From DATELY01 sp035276085 (lineage in GTDB: Bacteria; Pseudomonadota; Gammaproteobacteria; Steroidobacterales; Steroidobacteraceae): a DNA stretch of 33,196 bases. Position 1 is the stretch's first letter. Each line of letters starts with the position of its first letter. The notes under the pieces were generated by a model, which was given only the letters and a program-made list of their open reading frames with translations, made no database searches and was not told the origin of the DNA. Position numbers and translations under genes: made by a program. Below, piece by piece: positions 1 to 7,538 of this stretch. The stretch is from NCBI GenBank assembly GCA_035276085.1, contig DATELY010000300.1, positions 1 through 33,196 on the forward strand. Reading direction: 5' to 3'.

Positions 1-1005
1 CTGCTTCTGCAGAAATCCGTCTGCAGTCAGTGCATCAAGATACTTCGTCGCGGTCAGGCGCGAGACCTTCAGGTCGTTCTCCACGAATTCGATCTTGGTG
101 TAGGGGTGCATGAATAGATTGTTGATCAGGTCCTGGCTGTAGAACCGGTGTGCGTCGCGTATTCGGTGTTTGTAGTCCATGAGCGCGGTTTTGATATTCG
201 CGATCGTCGTGATCGACTCCGCTGCGGTTTGCTCGACTGCACTGAGCATGTAGAGCAGCCACGCTTCCCAGTCGTCGTGGTCACGGACCTCCTGCAACAA
301 GCGGTAGTAGTCGATCTTGTTCTTGACGATGTAGCGGCTGAGATAGAGAACGGGAATGTCGAGGAGCTTCTCTTTCACCAGGTAGAGGACGTTGATGATT
401 CGCCCGGTACGACCGTTGCCGTCGTAGAACGGATGGATGCTCTCGAACTGATGATGGATCAGCGCCATCTTGATGAGCGGGTCGGCATCGAAGACGGCCG
501 AGTCGTTGATGAAGCGTTCGAGATCGCGCATCAGCACTGCGACCGTCTCGGGATCCTGCGGCGGTCTGTAGACGGTGCGACCTCCGCCATCCTTCAGCTC
601 GGTGCCGGGGAGCTTGCGAAAGCCGGCATTGTTCAATTCCAACTTCGCGTGAATCGCCAGGATGTGGTTGTTCGTCAGCAGGTCGCTCTGCACGACCTCC
701 TCGAAGCCTACGCGTAGCGCCTGTCGATAGCGCAGCACTTCCTTTGTCGCCGGATTGGCTGGCGATTCCGGGTCGATGCCGTCCTTGAACAGCTCGTCGT
801 GTGTCGTCACGATGTTCTCGATAGCGGAGCTGTCCTTTGCTTCCTGAATACCGAGGGTGTTGATGAGGATGGCCTGATTGGGAATCGAGGCCGCGACGCC
901 TTTGAGCTCGGCCAGCTGACGACTTGCGGCCGCCAGCCTCTTCAAGATCACTGGCGTCTCGAAGCGCGCGGGAGGCAGGTGTTCGAGCGGGCGCAGGTCA
1001 GCCAT
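1..1005 (-). CDS. Fic family protein with N-terminal inhibitory motif, 3' end beyond the window
   Basis: Fic proteins transfer AMP (or another phosphate-containing group) from a nucleotide to a target protein hydroxyl. The ATG at 1005 opens 335 codons without a stop, running off the window edge. The Fic core motif HPFYDGNGRTGR lies at residues 191-202, with the catalytic His191 and the full anion-binding loop intact. An (S/T)xxxE(G/N) motif, SSAIEN at residues 59-64, matches the self-inhibitory helix of class II Fic proteins, so regulation is probably built into the chain and no antitoxin gene is needed. The last visible residues (KVSRLTATKYLDAL and following) look like the start of a winged-helix domain, as in many Fic_N-Fic-wHTH proteins. 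About 30-50 residues are probably missing. A purine-rich GGGGAG precedes the start. The target protein cannot be told from sequence. Confidence 0.93.
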   Translation of the reverse strand, partial: MADLRPLEHLPPARFETPVILKRLAAASRQLAELKGVAASIPNQAILINTLGIQEAKDSSAIENIVTTHDELFKDGIDPESPANPATKEVLRYRQALRVGFEEVVQSDLLTNNHILAIHAKLELNNAGFRKLPGTELKDGGGRTVYRPPQDPETVAVLMRDLERFINDSAVFDADPLIKMALIHHQFESIHPFYDGNGRTGRIINVLYLVKEKLLDIPVLYLSRYIVKNKIDYYRLLQEVRDHDDWEAWLLYMLSAVEQTAAESITTIANIKTALMDYKHRIRDAHRFYSQDLINNLFMHPYTKIEFVENDLKVSRLTATKYLDALTADGFLQKQ

Positions 1006-1021
1006 TCGGGATCTCCCCGGA

Positions 1022-1081
1022 TCCGACATGTATAGAAAAGAGGCTTTTTCTATACATGTCGGACGGGACGTGTATAGAAAA
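1022..1081. promoter_or_regulatory. Three-copy operator-like repeat upstream of the Fic gene
   Basis: Positions 1022-1039 (TCCGACATGTATAGAAAA) are repeated as an exact 18-bp inverted copy at 1046-1063, separated by 6 bp. A third, direct copy of the inner 13 bases (CGTGTATAGAAAA, one mismatch) lies at 1069-1081, exactly 42 bp from the first copy, which is about four helical turns. The block begins 17 bp upstream of the Fic start codon and includes TATACA-like words that could be a -10 element on the minus strand. Repeated sites at a promoter suggest binding by a dimeric or oligomeric regulator, and the Fic protein's own C-terminal helix-turn-helix is a natural candidate. A 5'-UTR hairpin is the alternative. 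Confidence 0.6.
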
Positions 1082-1299
1082 CCGGGATCCTCTTTGCACG
1101 TGCTGTGGGGATTTCATCAGCTTTAGTGCCATTCGTCGTAGCGGCTCGTTCGGCCTGTCAGTTTTCTGGCCGCGCAGCGTATGCAAGCCCCACACCCATG
1201 TCACGCTGCCTGCGCAATAGTGGGAAGAAGGCGACAATCAGATGTTGACGCTTCGGGCAACCCTGTCGGGACCAAGCGGCGCAGCCGCGGGCGCAAAAC

Positions 1300-2020
1300 T
1301 CACTCTAACGCTGCGTCCTTCGTCTCCCGCAAGAACAAAGTGCCGATGACGACAGTCATCGCCGCGACGGCGATCGGATACCACAGGCCGTTGTAGATGT
1401 TGCCGGTTGCCGCGACGATGGCGAACGACGTTACGGGCAGGAAGCCGCCGAACCAGCCGTTGCCGATGTGGTACGGCAGTGACATCGACGTGTAGCGGAT
1501 GCGGGTGGGGAACAAACCGGCTTTCGCGAGCACGGATTTCGCTACGTCGCACGAGCGGGTGAATGCGGCTTTGCCGACCGGATCGAACTGAAACGAACAG
1601 TCCTTGGCGCTGGCGAGCACCGTAACGGGCGCGCTGGCCACGGCGCGTTCCAGCGCCGGGTTGGCGTAGTGCGTCAGCCCCTTGAACACGGGGAAGTACG
1701 TGAGCACAGCGAGCAGGCAACCCGCCATGATCAGCTTCGCGGCCTTGGGGTCGACCTGCAGAATCTTCTCCAGGAAGAACAGCGCGTAGAACTGCCCGCC
1801 GTACCACACCACGGTTGCCCGGCCGTCGCCCCCACGAGGGCCAGCAGCACGATGCGGCCATTGCGCCAATTGCCGAAAGCCTCCGTGAGCGGTGCCTTGG
1901 GAGATAGAAGTCGTACCACTCGAACACCGTCCCGAGCGCCGCAGCGAAGATCACTCGCCGATGCGAAACGTCGATGGCGGTCCGGTCGGTGTCCCTGATC
2001 TTGTCCGTATTGCTGACCAC
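1300..2020 (-). pseudogene. Decayed MHS-family (MFS) transporter
   Basis: Remnant of a metabolite:H+ symporter-type permease of the ProP/ShiA-like MHS group. A GTG at 2020 with GGGGGA upstream starts a normal N-terminus ending in FEWYDFYL, the signature of the first membrane segment. At about 1907 the sequence jumps to a different frame reading PLTEAFGNWRN, a segment that normally lies some 200 residues further on, so a large internal part including several membrane segments is gone. A second frame change near 1819, apparently one missing base, leads into VVWYGGQFYALFFL. A further in-frame loss joins VDPKA to KLIMAGCLLA. The C-terminal part to the stop at 1300 is well preserved. At least three lesions make a functional product very unlikely. 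Confidence 0.85.
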
Positions 2021-2099
2021 GCTTCCCCCACGATGCAGCGCCCTACATAACGGCTGCTCGTGCGGCACGCAACCGATTTGTGCGTACCGTACCGGCCTC

Positions 2100-2156
2100 T
2101 TGTCATCGAACCGGCACGACGCGGTCACCCGGCTGTCATGGGCCGCTGGCTAACTG
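2100..2156 (+). promoter_or_regulatory. Putative Pho box array (PhoB sites) for the plcP-agt-like operon
   Basis: Seven-base words spaced exactly 11 bp apart resemble the PhoB half-site CTGTCAT: TTGTCAT at 2100-2106 (6/7), CCGGCAC at 2111-2117 (4/7), CGGTCAC at 2122-2128 (5/7) and CTGTCAT at 2133-2139 (7/7). A -10-like TAACTG follows at 2151-2156, 11 bp after the last half-site. This nearly reproduces the spacing in Escherichia coli phoA, where about 10 bp separate the Pho box and the -10. The array sits in front of genes whose homologues are phosphate-starvation induced. It is inferred from pattern only, and the second site is weak. Confidence 0.6.
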
Positions 2157-2188
2157 CGCGCGCCACAGGTCACGAGATTCCTTGGTCA

Positions 2189-2995
2189 GTGACAGAGCCC
2201 GACGAGCGATATCACTACCGCGCCATTTGGCTGTCCGACATCCATCTCGGCACGGCCGGCTGCCAGGCGTTCTATCTCCTCGACTTCCTGCGCAATCACA
2301 AGAGCGACACACTCTATCTCGTGGGTGACATCCTCGATGGATGGCAGCTGCGGAAGGGTTGGTATTGGCCGCAGGCCCATAACGATGTCGTGCAGAAGAT
2401 CTTGCGGGTGGCGCGCAAGGGTACGCGCGTCGTGTATGTGCCGGGCAATCACGATTCGTTGTCGCGTCAGTTCATCGGACTGTCATTCGGTGGCATCGAA
2501 GTCGCGGAAGAAGCCATTCACACGACTGCAAAAGGCCTGCGCCTGTGGGTCACGCATGGCGATCTGTTCGACGGCGTCATGCAGCACGCCCGCTGGCTCG
2601 CGCATCTCGGCAGCGTCCTCTATGAGCTCCTGCTGAAGCTCAACCGTCACATGAACAGCGTGCGTCTGCGACTCGGCCTGCCCTACTGGTCGATGTCACA
2701 GTACGTGAAACATCAAGTGAAGAACGCGGTCAGCTTCATCACACAGTTTGAAGAAGTCATGACGGCCGAAGCACGGCGGCGCAACTGCGATGGCGTCGTC
2801 TGCGGTCATATTCACAAAGCTGAAATCCGCACCATCGACGGGCTGCTCTATTGCAACGATGGCGACTGGGTCGAAAGCATGACCGCGCTCGTCGAGACGT
2901 TCGAAGGCGAGCTGCAGCTCGTGCATTGGCGTTCGCGCCTGTCCGCACCGCTCAATCTCGGCCGCGTCGATGAGGTCAACGTGGCAGCCGCATGA
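2189..2995 (+). CDS. plcP: Calcineurin-like metallophosphoesterase, PlcP-type phospholipase C (LpxH-like fold)
   Basis: A metal-dependent phosphoesterase of the group often labelled UDP-2,3-diacylglucosamine diphosphatase (COG2908). Counting from GTG 2189 (268 aa), the metal-binding motifs are all present: DIHLG at 17-21, GDILDG from 46, GNHD at 86-89, THGD at 122-125 and GHIH at 206-209. No membrane segment or signal peptide is evident. The glycosyltransferase 46 bp downstream makes the PlcP identity more likely than a true LpxH: in Sinorhizobium and many marine bacteria PlcP cleaves phospholipids to diacylglycerol under phosphate limitation. The frame is open upstream (ATG 2138, GTG 2060). 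However, ATG 2138 overlaps the best Pho half-site, which favours a start downstream of the promoter, at 2189. The choice of start is moderately supported, since no strong ribosome binding site is visible for any of them. Confidence 0.75.
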   Translation: MTEPDERYHYRAIWLSDIHLGTAGCQAFYLLDFLRNHKSDTLYLVGDILDGWQLRKGWYWPQAHNDVVQKILRVARKGTRVVYVPGNHDSLSRQFIGLSFGGIEVAEEAIHTTAKGLRLWVTHGDLFDGVMQHARWLAHLGSVLYELLLKLNRHMNSVRLRLGLPYWSMSQYVKHQVKNAVSFITQFEEVMTAEARRRNCDGVVCGHIHKAEIRTIDGLLYCNDGDWVESMTALVETFEGELQLVHWRSRLSAPLNLGRVDEVNVAAA

Positions 2996-3041
2996 CAACG
3001 CCCATCCTTCAGCAACGCGCACTGCGCGATGAGGCATCCAC

Positions 3042-4079
3042 ATGAGAATCATGATCGTCACCGACGCATGGGAACCGCAGGTCAACGGCGTCGTGCGCAC
3101 GATGAAGAACACGCGCGCCGAGCTGGAGGCCATGGGGCATACGGTGGACTACGTCACGCCGCTCGAATTCAAGACGGTGCCCTGCCCCACGTATCCGGAC
3201 ATCAGCCTTTCGCTGTTTCCGTTCAAGCAGGTGGCGGCGCGTCTGAGCGAGTTCGATCCCGATGCGCTGCATCTGTCTACCGAAGGACCGCTGGGCCTGG
3301 CCGCGCGACGCTGGGCGATGCAGCGCAAGCATCCGTTCACGACGGCGTATCACACACGGTTCCCCGAGTACGTGCATGCGCGGACGCTGATCCCCTATTC
3401 GTGGACCTATGCGTATCTGCGCTGGTTTCACGGTCCTTCCAAGGCGATCCTCGCGCCGACGGAGGTGGTCGTGAAGGATCTCGAAAAGTGGGGCTTCAAC
3501 AACGTGCGGCTGTGGTCGCGCGGCGTGGATCACCAGATCTTCCATCCACGCAAGGTGAACAAGCTGCAGACGACGCCACCCATCTATCTGTATGTGGGCA
3601 GAGTCGCCGTGGAGAAGAACGTCGAGGCGTTCCTGGAGCTGGATTTGCCAGGATCCAAATGGGTCGCTGGCGCAGGGCCTGCGGTCGAGCGTATTCGCAA
3701 GCGCTTTCCCGAAGTGAACTATCTCGGCGTACTCAATCAGCAGGAGCTGGCGGATGTGTATGCCTCGGCCGATGTGTTCGTGTTTCCGAGCAAGACCGAT
3801 ACGTTCGGGCTGGTGCTGCTCGAAGCGCTCGCCTGCGGTCTGCCGGTGGCTGCGTATCCCGTCACCGGACCGCTGGATGTGCTGGGTGATTCGAAGGCCG
3901 GCGCGATGCACGAGGATTTGCGCACCGCCTGCTTGAATGCGCTCAAGTTGAAGCGGGAGGATGCGGTGGAGCATGCCAAGAAATTTTCATGGCGCGCGGC
4001 TACCGAGCAGTTTCTGAGTTATCTGTATCCGCGCAGTCGGGTGGCGGAAGCCAATGAGGCGGTGCGGGTCAGGGGCTGA
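3042..4079 (+). CDS. agt: Family 4 glycosyltransferase, Agt-like diacylglycerol glycosyltransferase
   Basis: A 345-residue GT-B fold, retaining glycosyltransferase (GT4). The N-terminal acceptor domain begins RIMIVTDAWEPQVNGV with the glycine-bearing loop typical of the family. The C-terminal donor-binding domain has YVGRVAVEKN and the signature PSKTDTFGLVLLEAL, where Asp253 and Glu261 take the place of the usual EX7E pair. GAGG upstream of ATG 3042 is a reasonable ribosome binding site. The gene follows the metallophosphoesterase by 46 bp on the same strand and is probably co-transcribed. In known PlcP-Agt operons the glycosyltransferase glycosylates the diacylglycerol released by PlcP, replacing phospholipid with glycolipid when phosphate is scarce. 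The sugar donor cannot be read from sequence. A mannosyltransferase of another envelope pathway is the main alternative. Confidence 0.8.
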   Translation: MRIMIVTDAWEPQVNGVVRTMKNTRAELEAMGHTVDYVTPLEFKTVPCPTYPDISLSLFPFKQVAARLSEFDPDALHLSTEGPLGLAARRWAMQRKHPFTTAYHTRFPEYVHARTLIPYSWTYAYLRWFHGPSKAILAPTEVVVKDLEKWGFNNVRLWSRGVDHQIFHPRKVNKLQTTPPIYLYVGRVAVEKNVEAFLELDLPGSKWVAGAGPAVERIRKRFPEVNYLGVLNQQELADVYASADVFVFPSKTDTFGLVLLEALACGLPVAAYPVTGPLDVLGDSKAGAMHEDLRTACLNALKLKREDAVEHAKKFSWRAATEQFLSYLYPRSRVAEANEAVRVRG

Positions 4080-4104
4080 GGGGACTTGTTGTCGGTGGCT
4101 CATG

Positions 4105-4323
4105 GTTTGCCCCCACCCCAACCCTCCCCCGCTGCGCAGGGGAGGGAGTAAGAATCACGCTGCAAACTTCTGCCCCCTCCCTGCGCAGCGGAGGGAGGGA
4201 GTAAGAATCACGCTGCAAACTTCTGCCCCCTCCCCTGCGCAGCGGAAGGAGGGAGTAAGAATCACGCTGCAAACTTCTGCCCCCTCCCCTGCGCAGCGGG
4301 GGAGGGTTGGGGTGGGGGCAAAC
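4105..4323. repeat. Compound intergenic repeat: perfect 42-bp inverted repeat enclosing tandem units
   Basis: The segment 4105-4146 is the exact reverse complement of 4282-4323 (42 of 42 bases). Its core is CCCCCACC..CCCTCCCCCGCTGCGCAGGGGAGGG, itself a short palindrome around GCTGCGCAG. Related units recur at 16589-16713, 29064-29205 and 32962-33070, so this is one member of a dispersed REP-like family. It lies between the convergent glycosyltransferase and ChrA genes, ending 4 bp before the ChrA stop codon. It could act as a bidirectional terminator or mRNA 3'-end stabiliser. No associated transposase is present in the window. Confidence 0.85.
4148..4299. repeat. Three tandem 53/54-bp repeat units
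   Basis: Units start at 4148, 4201 and 4255, giving periods of 53 and 54 bp. Each begins GTAAGAATCACGCTGCAAAC, continues TTCTGCCCCCTCCC, and ends in the palindromic core TGCGCAGCGG. The units differ by only a few bases, including one missing C in the first, which suggests recent head-to-tail amplification inside the flanking inverted repeat. The array has stop-free frames on both strands, but the peptides are repetitive artefacts and I do not call a gene here. Confidence 0.85.
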
Positions 4324-4327
4324 CGCA

Positions 4328-5431
4328 CTATCCGCAGCCACCAACCATCCCCCACACCGCACTCCCACAAATCACTGCCGGAATCACCCACCGGCTGTTC
4401 ACCGCGAACAGCACACCCAACGCCATCACGAACAACACCGCCGCCTCGACGTCCGTCACGGCGCTGCGCACGATGCCGATGGCCGTCGCCGCGATCAGGC
4501 CCACCACCGCGGCCATCACACCATCGAGAACCACTCGCACCCGTGGTGCGCTCAGCAGGCGTTCGAAGAACTGATGGCCGACGAGCGTGAAAGCGAACGC
4601 GGGAACGAAGACGCCCGCGGTGATGAGCAACGCACCGGCCAGCCCGCCGCCGACGTAGCCGACGAACGTTGCGAAGATGATCAAGGGTGCCGGCAGCAAG
4701 CCGGACAGCGCGACGCCGTCGAGGAACTGTGCATTGCTCATCCAGGCATGAGACGACAACACCGCATCGTGTTGTAGCAGCGGAATCGCGGTGTACGCGC
4801 CGCCGAAAGTCAGCAGTCCCGCTTTCAGTCCCGAGGCAAGCAGCGCGAGGTCCGACGGTTGCTGCAGATCGCGATTCGCTGCCGCCTGCGCGAGCAACGA
4901 GTCAGCGGACCCGAGCGCCAACGTGGCGGCCGCGCCGGTCACTGCAACAATGACGAGCCATGGCTTGCCCAACGCATGGCGGCCGATGCGAAACACGGCT
5001 CGGACGATCAACGCCGCAACCGCAACCTGCATTGCACCGAAGATCGGTGCCACGGCTGCGCTCTGCAGGCCGAAACGCAGATAAGCCCAGGACAGCACCA
5101 GCACGAGCAGGAGCCCTGGCAGCATGAACCCCGCTCCCGCAAGCAAGCCGCCCAGGCGCCCGCGCGCCAGCATGCCGAAGTAGACGCAGAGCTCGTGCGC
5201 TTCAGGGCCTGGCAGCACTTGATACACGGCGAGCACGCGATTGAACTGTTCACGCGAAACCCACCGCTCCTCCTCCACCAGTTCCTGGCGGATCATGCCG
5301 ATCTGGGCAACGGGACCGCCCCACGCGAGACAGCCGAATCGCAGGAAGCGCAAGAAGAGCCGGCCAAATGGTTCGTGCGGAACGAAGGGTTCGCTCGGCG
5401 AGGCGGATGCTGTGAGGAGTTCGCTGTTCAT
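4328..5431 (-). CDS. chrA: Chromate transporter, ChrA (CHR) family
   Basis: An inner-membrane CHR superfamily transporter; characterised members export chromate using the membrane potential and so confer chromate resistance. From ATG 5431 the product is 367 residues, the usual size of a two-domain ChrA. Both halves are visible: the first carries FLRFGCLAWGGPVAQIGMIR and the VLPGPEAHELCVYFG motif, the second GLKAGLLTFGGAYTAIPLLQ and GLLPAPLIIFATFVG. About ten hydrophobic segments are evident. The frame stays open to 5497, but the shorter start brings the family's N-terminal region close to the first residue. No chrB or other chr regulator lies next to it. Its native substrate could be another oxyanion. 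Confidence 0.9.
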   Translation of the reverse strand: MNSELLTASASPSEPFVPHEPFGRLFLRFLRFGCLAWGGPVAQIGMIRQELVEEERWVSREQFNRVLAVYQVLPGPEAHELCVYFGMLARGRLGGLLAGAGFMLPGLLLVLVLSWAYLRFGLQSAAVAPIFGAMQVAVAALIVRAVFRIGRHALGKPWLVIVAVTGAAATLALGSADSLLAQAAANRDLQQPSDLALLASGLKAGLLTFGGAYTAIPLLQHDAVLSSHAWMSNAQFLDGVALSGLLPAPLIIFATFVGYVGGGLAGALLITAGVFVPAFAFTLVGHQFFERLLSAPRVRVVLDGVMAAVVGLIAATAIGIVRSAVTDVEAAVLFVMALGVLFAVNSRWVIPAVICGSAVWGMVGGCG

Positions 5432-5545
5432 CGAGTCGGCATCATCGGTCGCTCGTGTGTCACGCGTACGCTGAGCGATGCAGCCGGGCAGAGTCAATGG
5501 CGCAGGAACCCATCGGTTATTGTCTTTGACCCAACCTGGTGTGGT

Positions 5546-5694
5546 GAGCTAGAAATTCGCGTACGTTCGTCAGCACGCAATGGCGTGAGGGCGTCATGGC
5601 GAGATGGCGTCAAGCGCGTGATTTCTGACGCCATTACGCCATTACGCCATTTCCTCTCGCCGAATTGACGTTCACGCATTACTGATTCAAACAG
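5546..5694. repeat. Dispersed ~150-bp palindromic repeat, copy A
   Basis: About 90% identical by eye, in the same orientation, to 23373-23520. The centre contains ATGGCGTCA (around 5604) facing TGACGCCAT (around 5626), flanked by further ATGGCG/CGCCAT pairs. Outer GCGT..CGTCA-type arms also pair, so the whole element can fold into a long imperfect hairpin. It lies upstream of the ChrA gene and ends 4 bp before the stop codon of the DUF3604 gene. It has the look of a non-autonomous miniature element or a large BIME. It encodes no convincing peptide. Confidence 0.85.
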
Positions 5695-5698
5695 TAGC

Positions 5699-7510
5699 TT
5701 ACGGTCGATAGAAAACGGGCGAGGTCCAGGCTCGCTCCTGAATCGCAGCGGGCACGCTGGTGGGCAGCGGCAACTTGTTCTTCACGGCCAGCAGCGTCGT
5801 CCAGCGAGGCGTGGGTATCTCGAGCACGCGCGCGTAGTACACCGCTGCCTGCTGCGCGTCGAACTGCGGGTCCTGCCATTCACCGACGAGCTCGACGGCG
5901 CCGATATCGTTCTTGTACGTCGCGGTTTCCGTGTTCACGGTCGAACCAACGCTCGGCAGCTTGCCGTTCTCATCGAGCTTGCGATTGCCGGACCAGGCGA
6001 TATCGAATACCTGTTCCCTCTGAGCATCATCCTCGAGCCAGACCTTCACGATCTGAATGCGATCGAGGTTGGCACCGTCCGGATCCTTGACGGCATGCGC
6101 GATGAAGCGCGGAGAGCCGCCCTTTCCGGCTGCGCTCGAACCGAGCAGATCGGCACCCATGGGCACACCGCCCGCGTACGCACGCTTCACCCAATCGCGT
6201 TGCTTCGTGATCCCGGGTGCGTAGTTGAAGCCCGAGAAGAAGCGCACGCGCGGTCGCGTACCGGATGTCGCGAAGGTCTCGCGGCGATACAGCGCATCGA
6301 AGATCGCTTCGCGCGTATTCGATTCGGCCCACACGCCGGCGAGACCGCCTGTGCTGACCTTCACGCCGTGCAAGGTCGTCGAGTCCTGCAGCAGCTTCTT
6401 CACGTCGAGCGCAGGATCTGCGAGAGCGGGCGTGTCGTTCTCGGTGCTGCGAGAGAGTCCGCTGTGATAGTCGCTGGAACCGATGAGGCCGAACTGGAAC
6501 GGGTTGGTGCCGGTGCGTTTTTCGATCTCGAGACCACGTGCGTATGCCTGGCGCACATAGCTGCCGTTGATGCTGCTCGGGCGTTGGAGCGTGAGCAGAT
6601 TTTCGATGAGCTCGAAGCCCGCGAAGTCATCGTTCGGGGACAGCTCGGGGCGCGTTTCGCTCGTACCTTTGTGTTGCGTGATCTCCACCAGGCGTTCGAT
6701 GCTCGCGCGTGTTTCCGCGTACTCGCGTGTAATCGGGCTGTGATTCGAGTCGGCATACGACCACATGAGTCCATCGCTCACGTTCGCGTTGTGAGGAATG
6801 GCGATGGCCTGGATACCCTGCGCGCGTTGATGCGCGATGTAGCGCCACAAGTCCTCCGGATTGGCCGAATCGAGCGAGGAGAACGGCACCTGCGGATACT
6901 TCGGTCCGCGGAAGATCACGTTGCGATGCAGGTTCGCGCCATTCGGCATGGCGGACCATTCGTACGCGACGAACGTCGTGAAGCGGCCGGGTTGATAGAA
7001 CTTCTCCGCCGCGTCGATCTGTCGCTGCCAGTTCGACTTGAGGAAGCCTTCCTGCAGTAGATCCGCTTCCGGCGGCACGCCGCTGCCGAACGCGCCTGAG
7101 AACGTGTAGAGCAGGCCCCAGCGCTGCTCCAGCGTCAGGCCGGGTAGTATCTTGCCGAGCTTGGTATTGCCGAGCGGACCGTTGGGTTCCGCGGCCAACC
7201 GCATCTGACCGAGGTACTCCGAATGATCTGCGACGCCGAGAAAGTCGAGCGGTTGTCCGCGGCTCACCTTGCGGCCGTCATGCTCGATCTCTTCTCCGCG
7301 CGCAAAGCGATAGGCCTCTTCTGGAAAAATGCGCGTGCCGAACAGGAACGCATCGAACGACATGCCGGTATGCAGGTGCAGCTCACCGAAGTACGCGTTC
7401 TTCAGTGGGTTCGGGGCGATTTTCGGCGCGTTGCTCTGCGCCGCTGCGCAGCCCATCCAGGTGCTTGCGAGTGCAATGGCCAGTCCCAGCGACGATCGTG
7501 TTCTTGTCAT
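5699..7510 (-). CDS. DUF3604 domain protein, exported PHP-like putative metal-dependent hydrolase
   Basis: A 603-residue protein recognisable as DUF3604, a family of unknown function with PHP-phosphoesterase-like motifs. After a signal peptide (ATG 7510, hydrophobic stretch to CAAAQ around residue 25) come AYFGELHLHTGMSFDAF, FLGVADHSEYLG, AIPHNAN and IGSSDYHSG. These supply the His/Asp residues expected of a metal centre. A Cys within WMGC could make it a lipoprotein, but a cleavage after AAA is equally possible. GGAG stands upstream of ATG 7510, and the longer open frame to 7597 lacks that context. It is the last gene of a three-gene minus-strand unit behind a HupE-like membrane protein and a peptidyl-prolyl isomerase, a grouping seen in other proteobacteria. 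The substrate is unknown. Confidence 0.85.
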   Translation of the reverse strand: MTRTRSSLGLAIALASTWMGCAAAQSNAPKIAPNPLKNAYFGELHLHTGMSFDAFLFGTRIFPEEAYRFARGEEIEHDGRKVSRGQPLDFLGVADHSEYLGQMRLAAEPNGPLGNTKLGKILPGLTLEQRWGLLYTFSGAFGSGVPPEADLLQEGFLKSNWQRQIDAAEKFYQPGRFTTFVAYEWSAMPNGANLHRNVIFRGPKYPQVPFSSLDSANPEDLWRYIAHQRAQGIQAIAIPHNANVSDGLMWSYADSNHSPITREYAETRASIERLVEITQHKGTSETRPELSPNDDFAGFELIENLLTLQRPSSINGSYVRQAYARGLEIEKRTGTNPFQFGLIGSSDYHSGLSRSTENDTPALADPALDVKKLLQDSTTLHGVKVSTGGLAGVWAESNTREAIFDALYRRETFATSGTRPRVRFFSGFNYAPGITKQRDWVKRAYAGGVPMGADLLGSSAAGKGGSPRFIAHAVKDPDGANLDRIQIVKVWLEDDAQREQVFDIAWSGNRKLDENGKLPSVGSTVNTETATYKNDIGAVELVGEWQDPQFDAQQAAVYYARVLEIPTPRWTTLLAVKNKLPLPTSVPAAIQERAWTSPVFYRP

Positions 7511-7538
7511 CTTGATGCAGCTCCGTGAGTCATGAGTT

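Noticed and set aside
148..717. 189-codon plus-strand open frame at the left edge
   Set aside because: Antisense to the Fic gene, which carries the complete Fic motif on the minus strand.
3009..3974. 321-codon minus-strand open frame
   Set aside because: Antisense to the family 4 glycosyltransferase, whose motifs establish the coding strand.
4148..4299. Regular repeats considered as a CRISPR array
   Set aside because: The units are contiguous with no variable spacers, only three copies exist, and no cas gene is present.
4054..4590. Open frames on both strands across the tandem repeat array
   Set aside because: They translate the 53/54-bp repeat into reiterated peptides and run into ChrA antisense; no start signal or family match.
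6095..7060. 321-codon plus-strand open frame
   Set aside because: Antisense to the DUF3604 gene; amino-acid content is that of a mirror frame.
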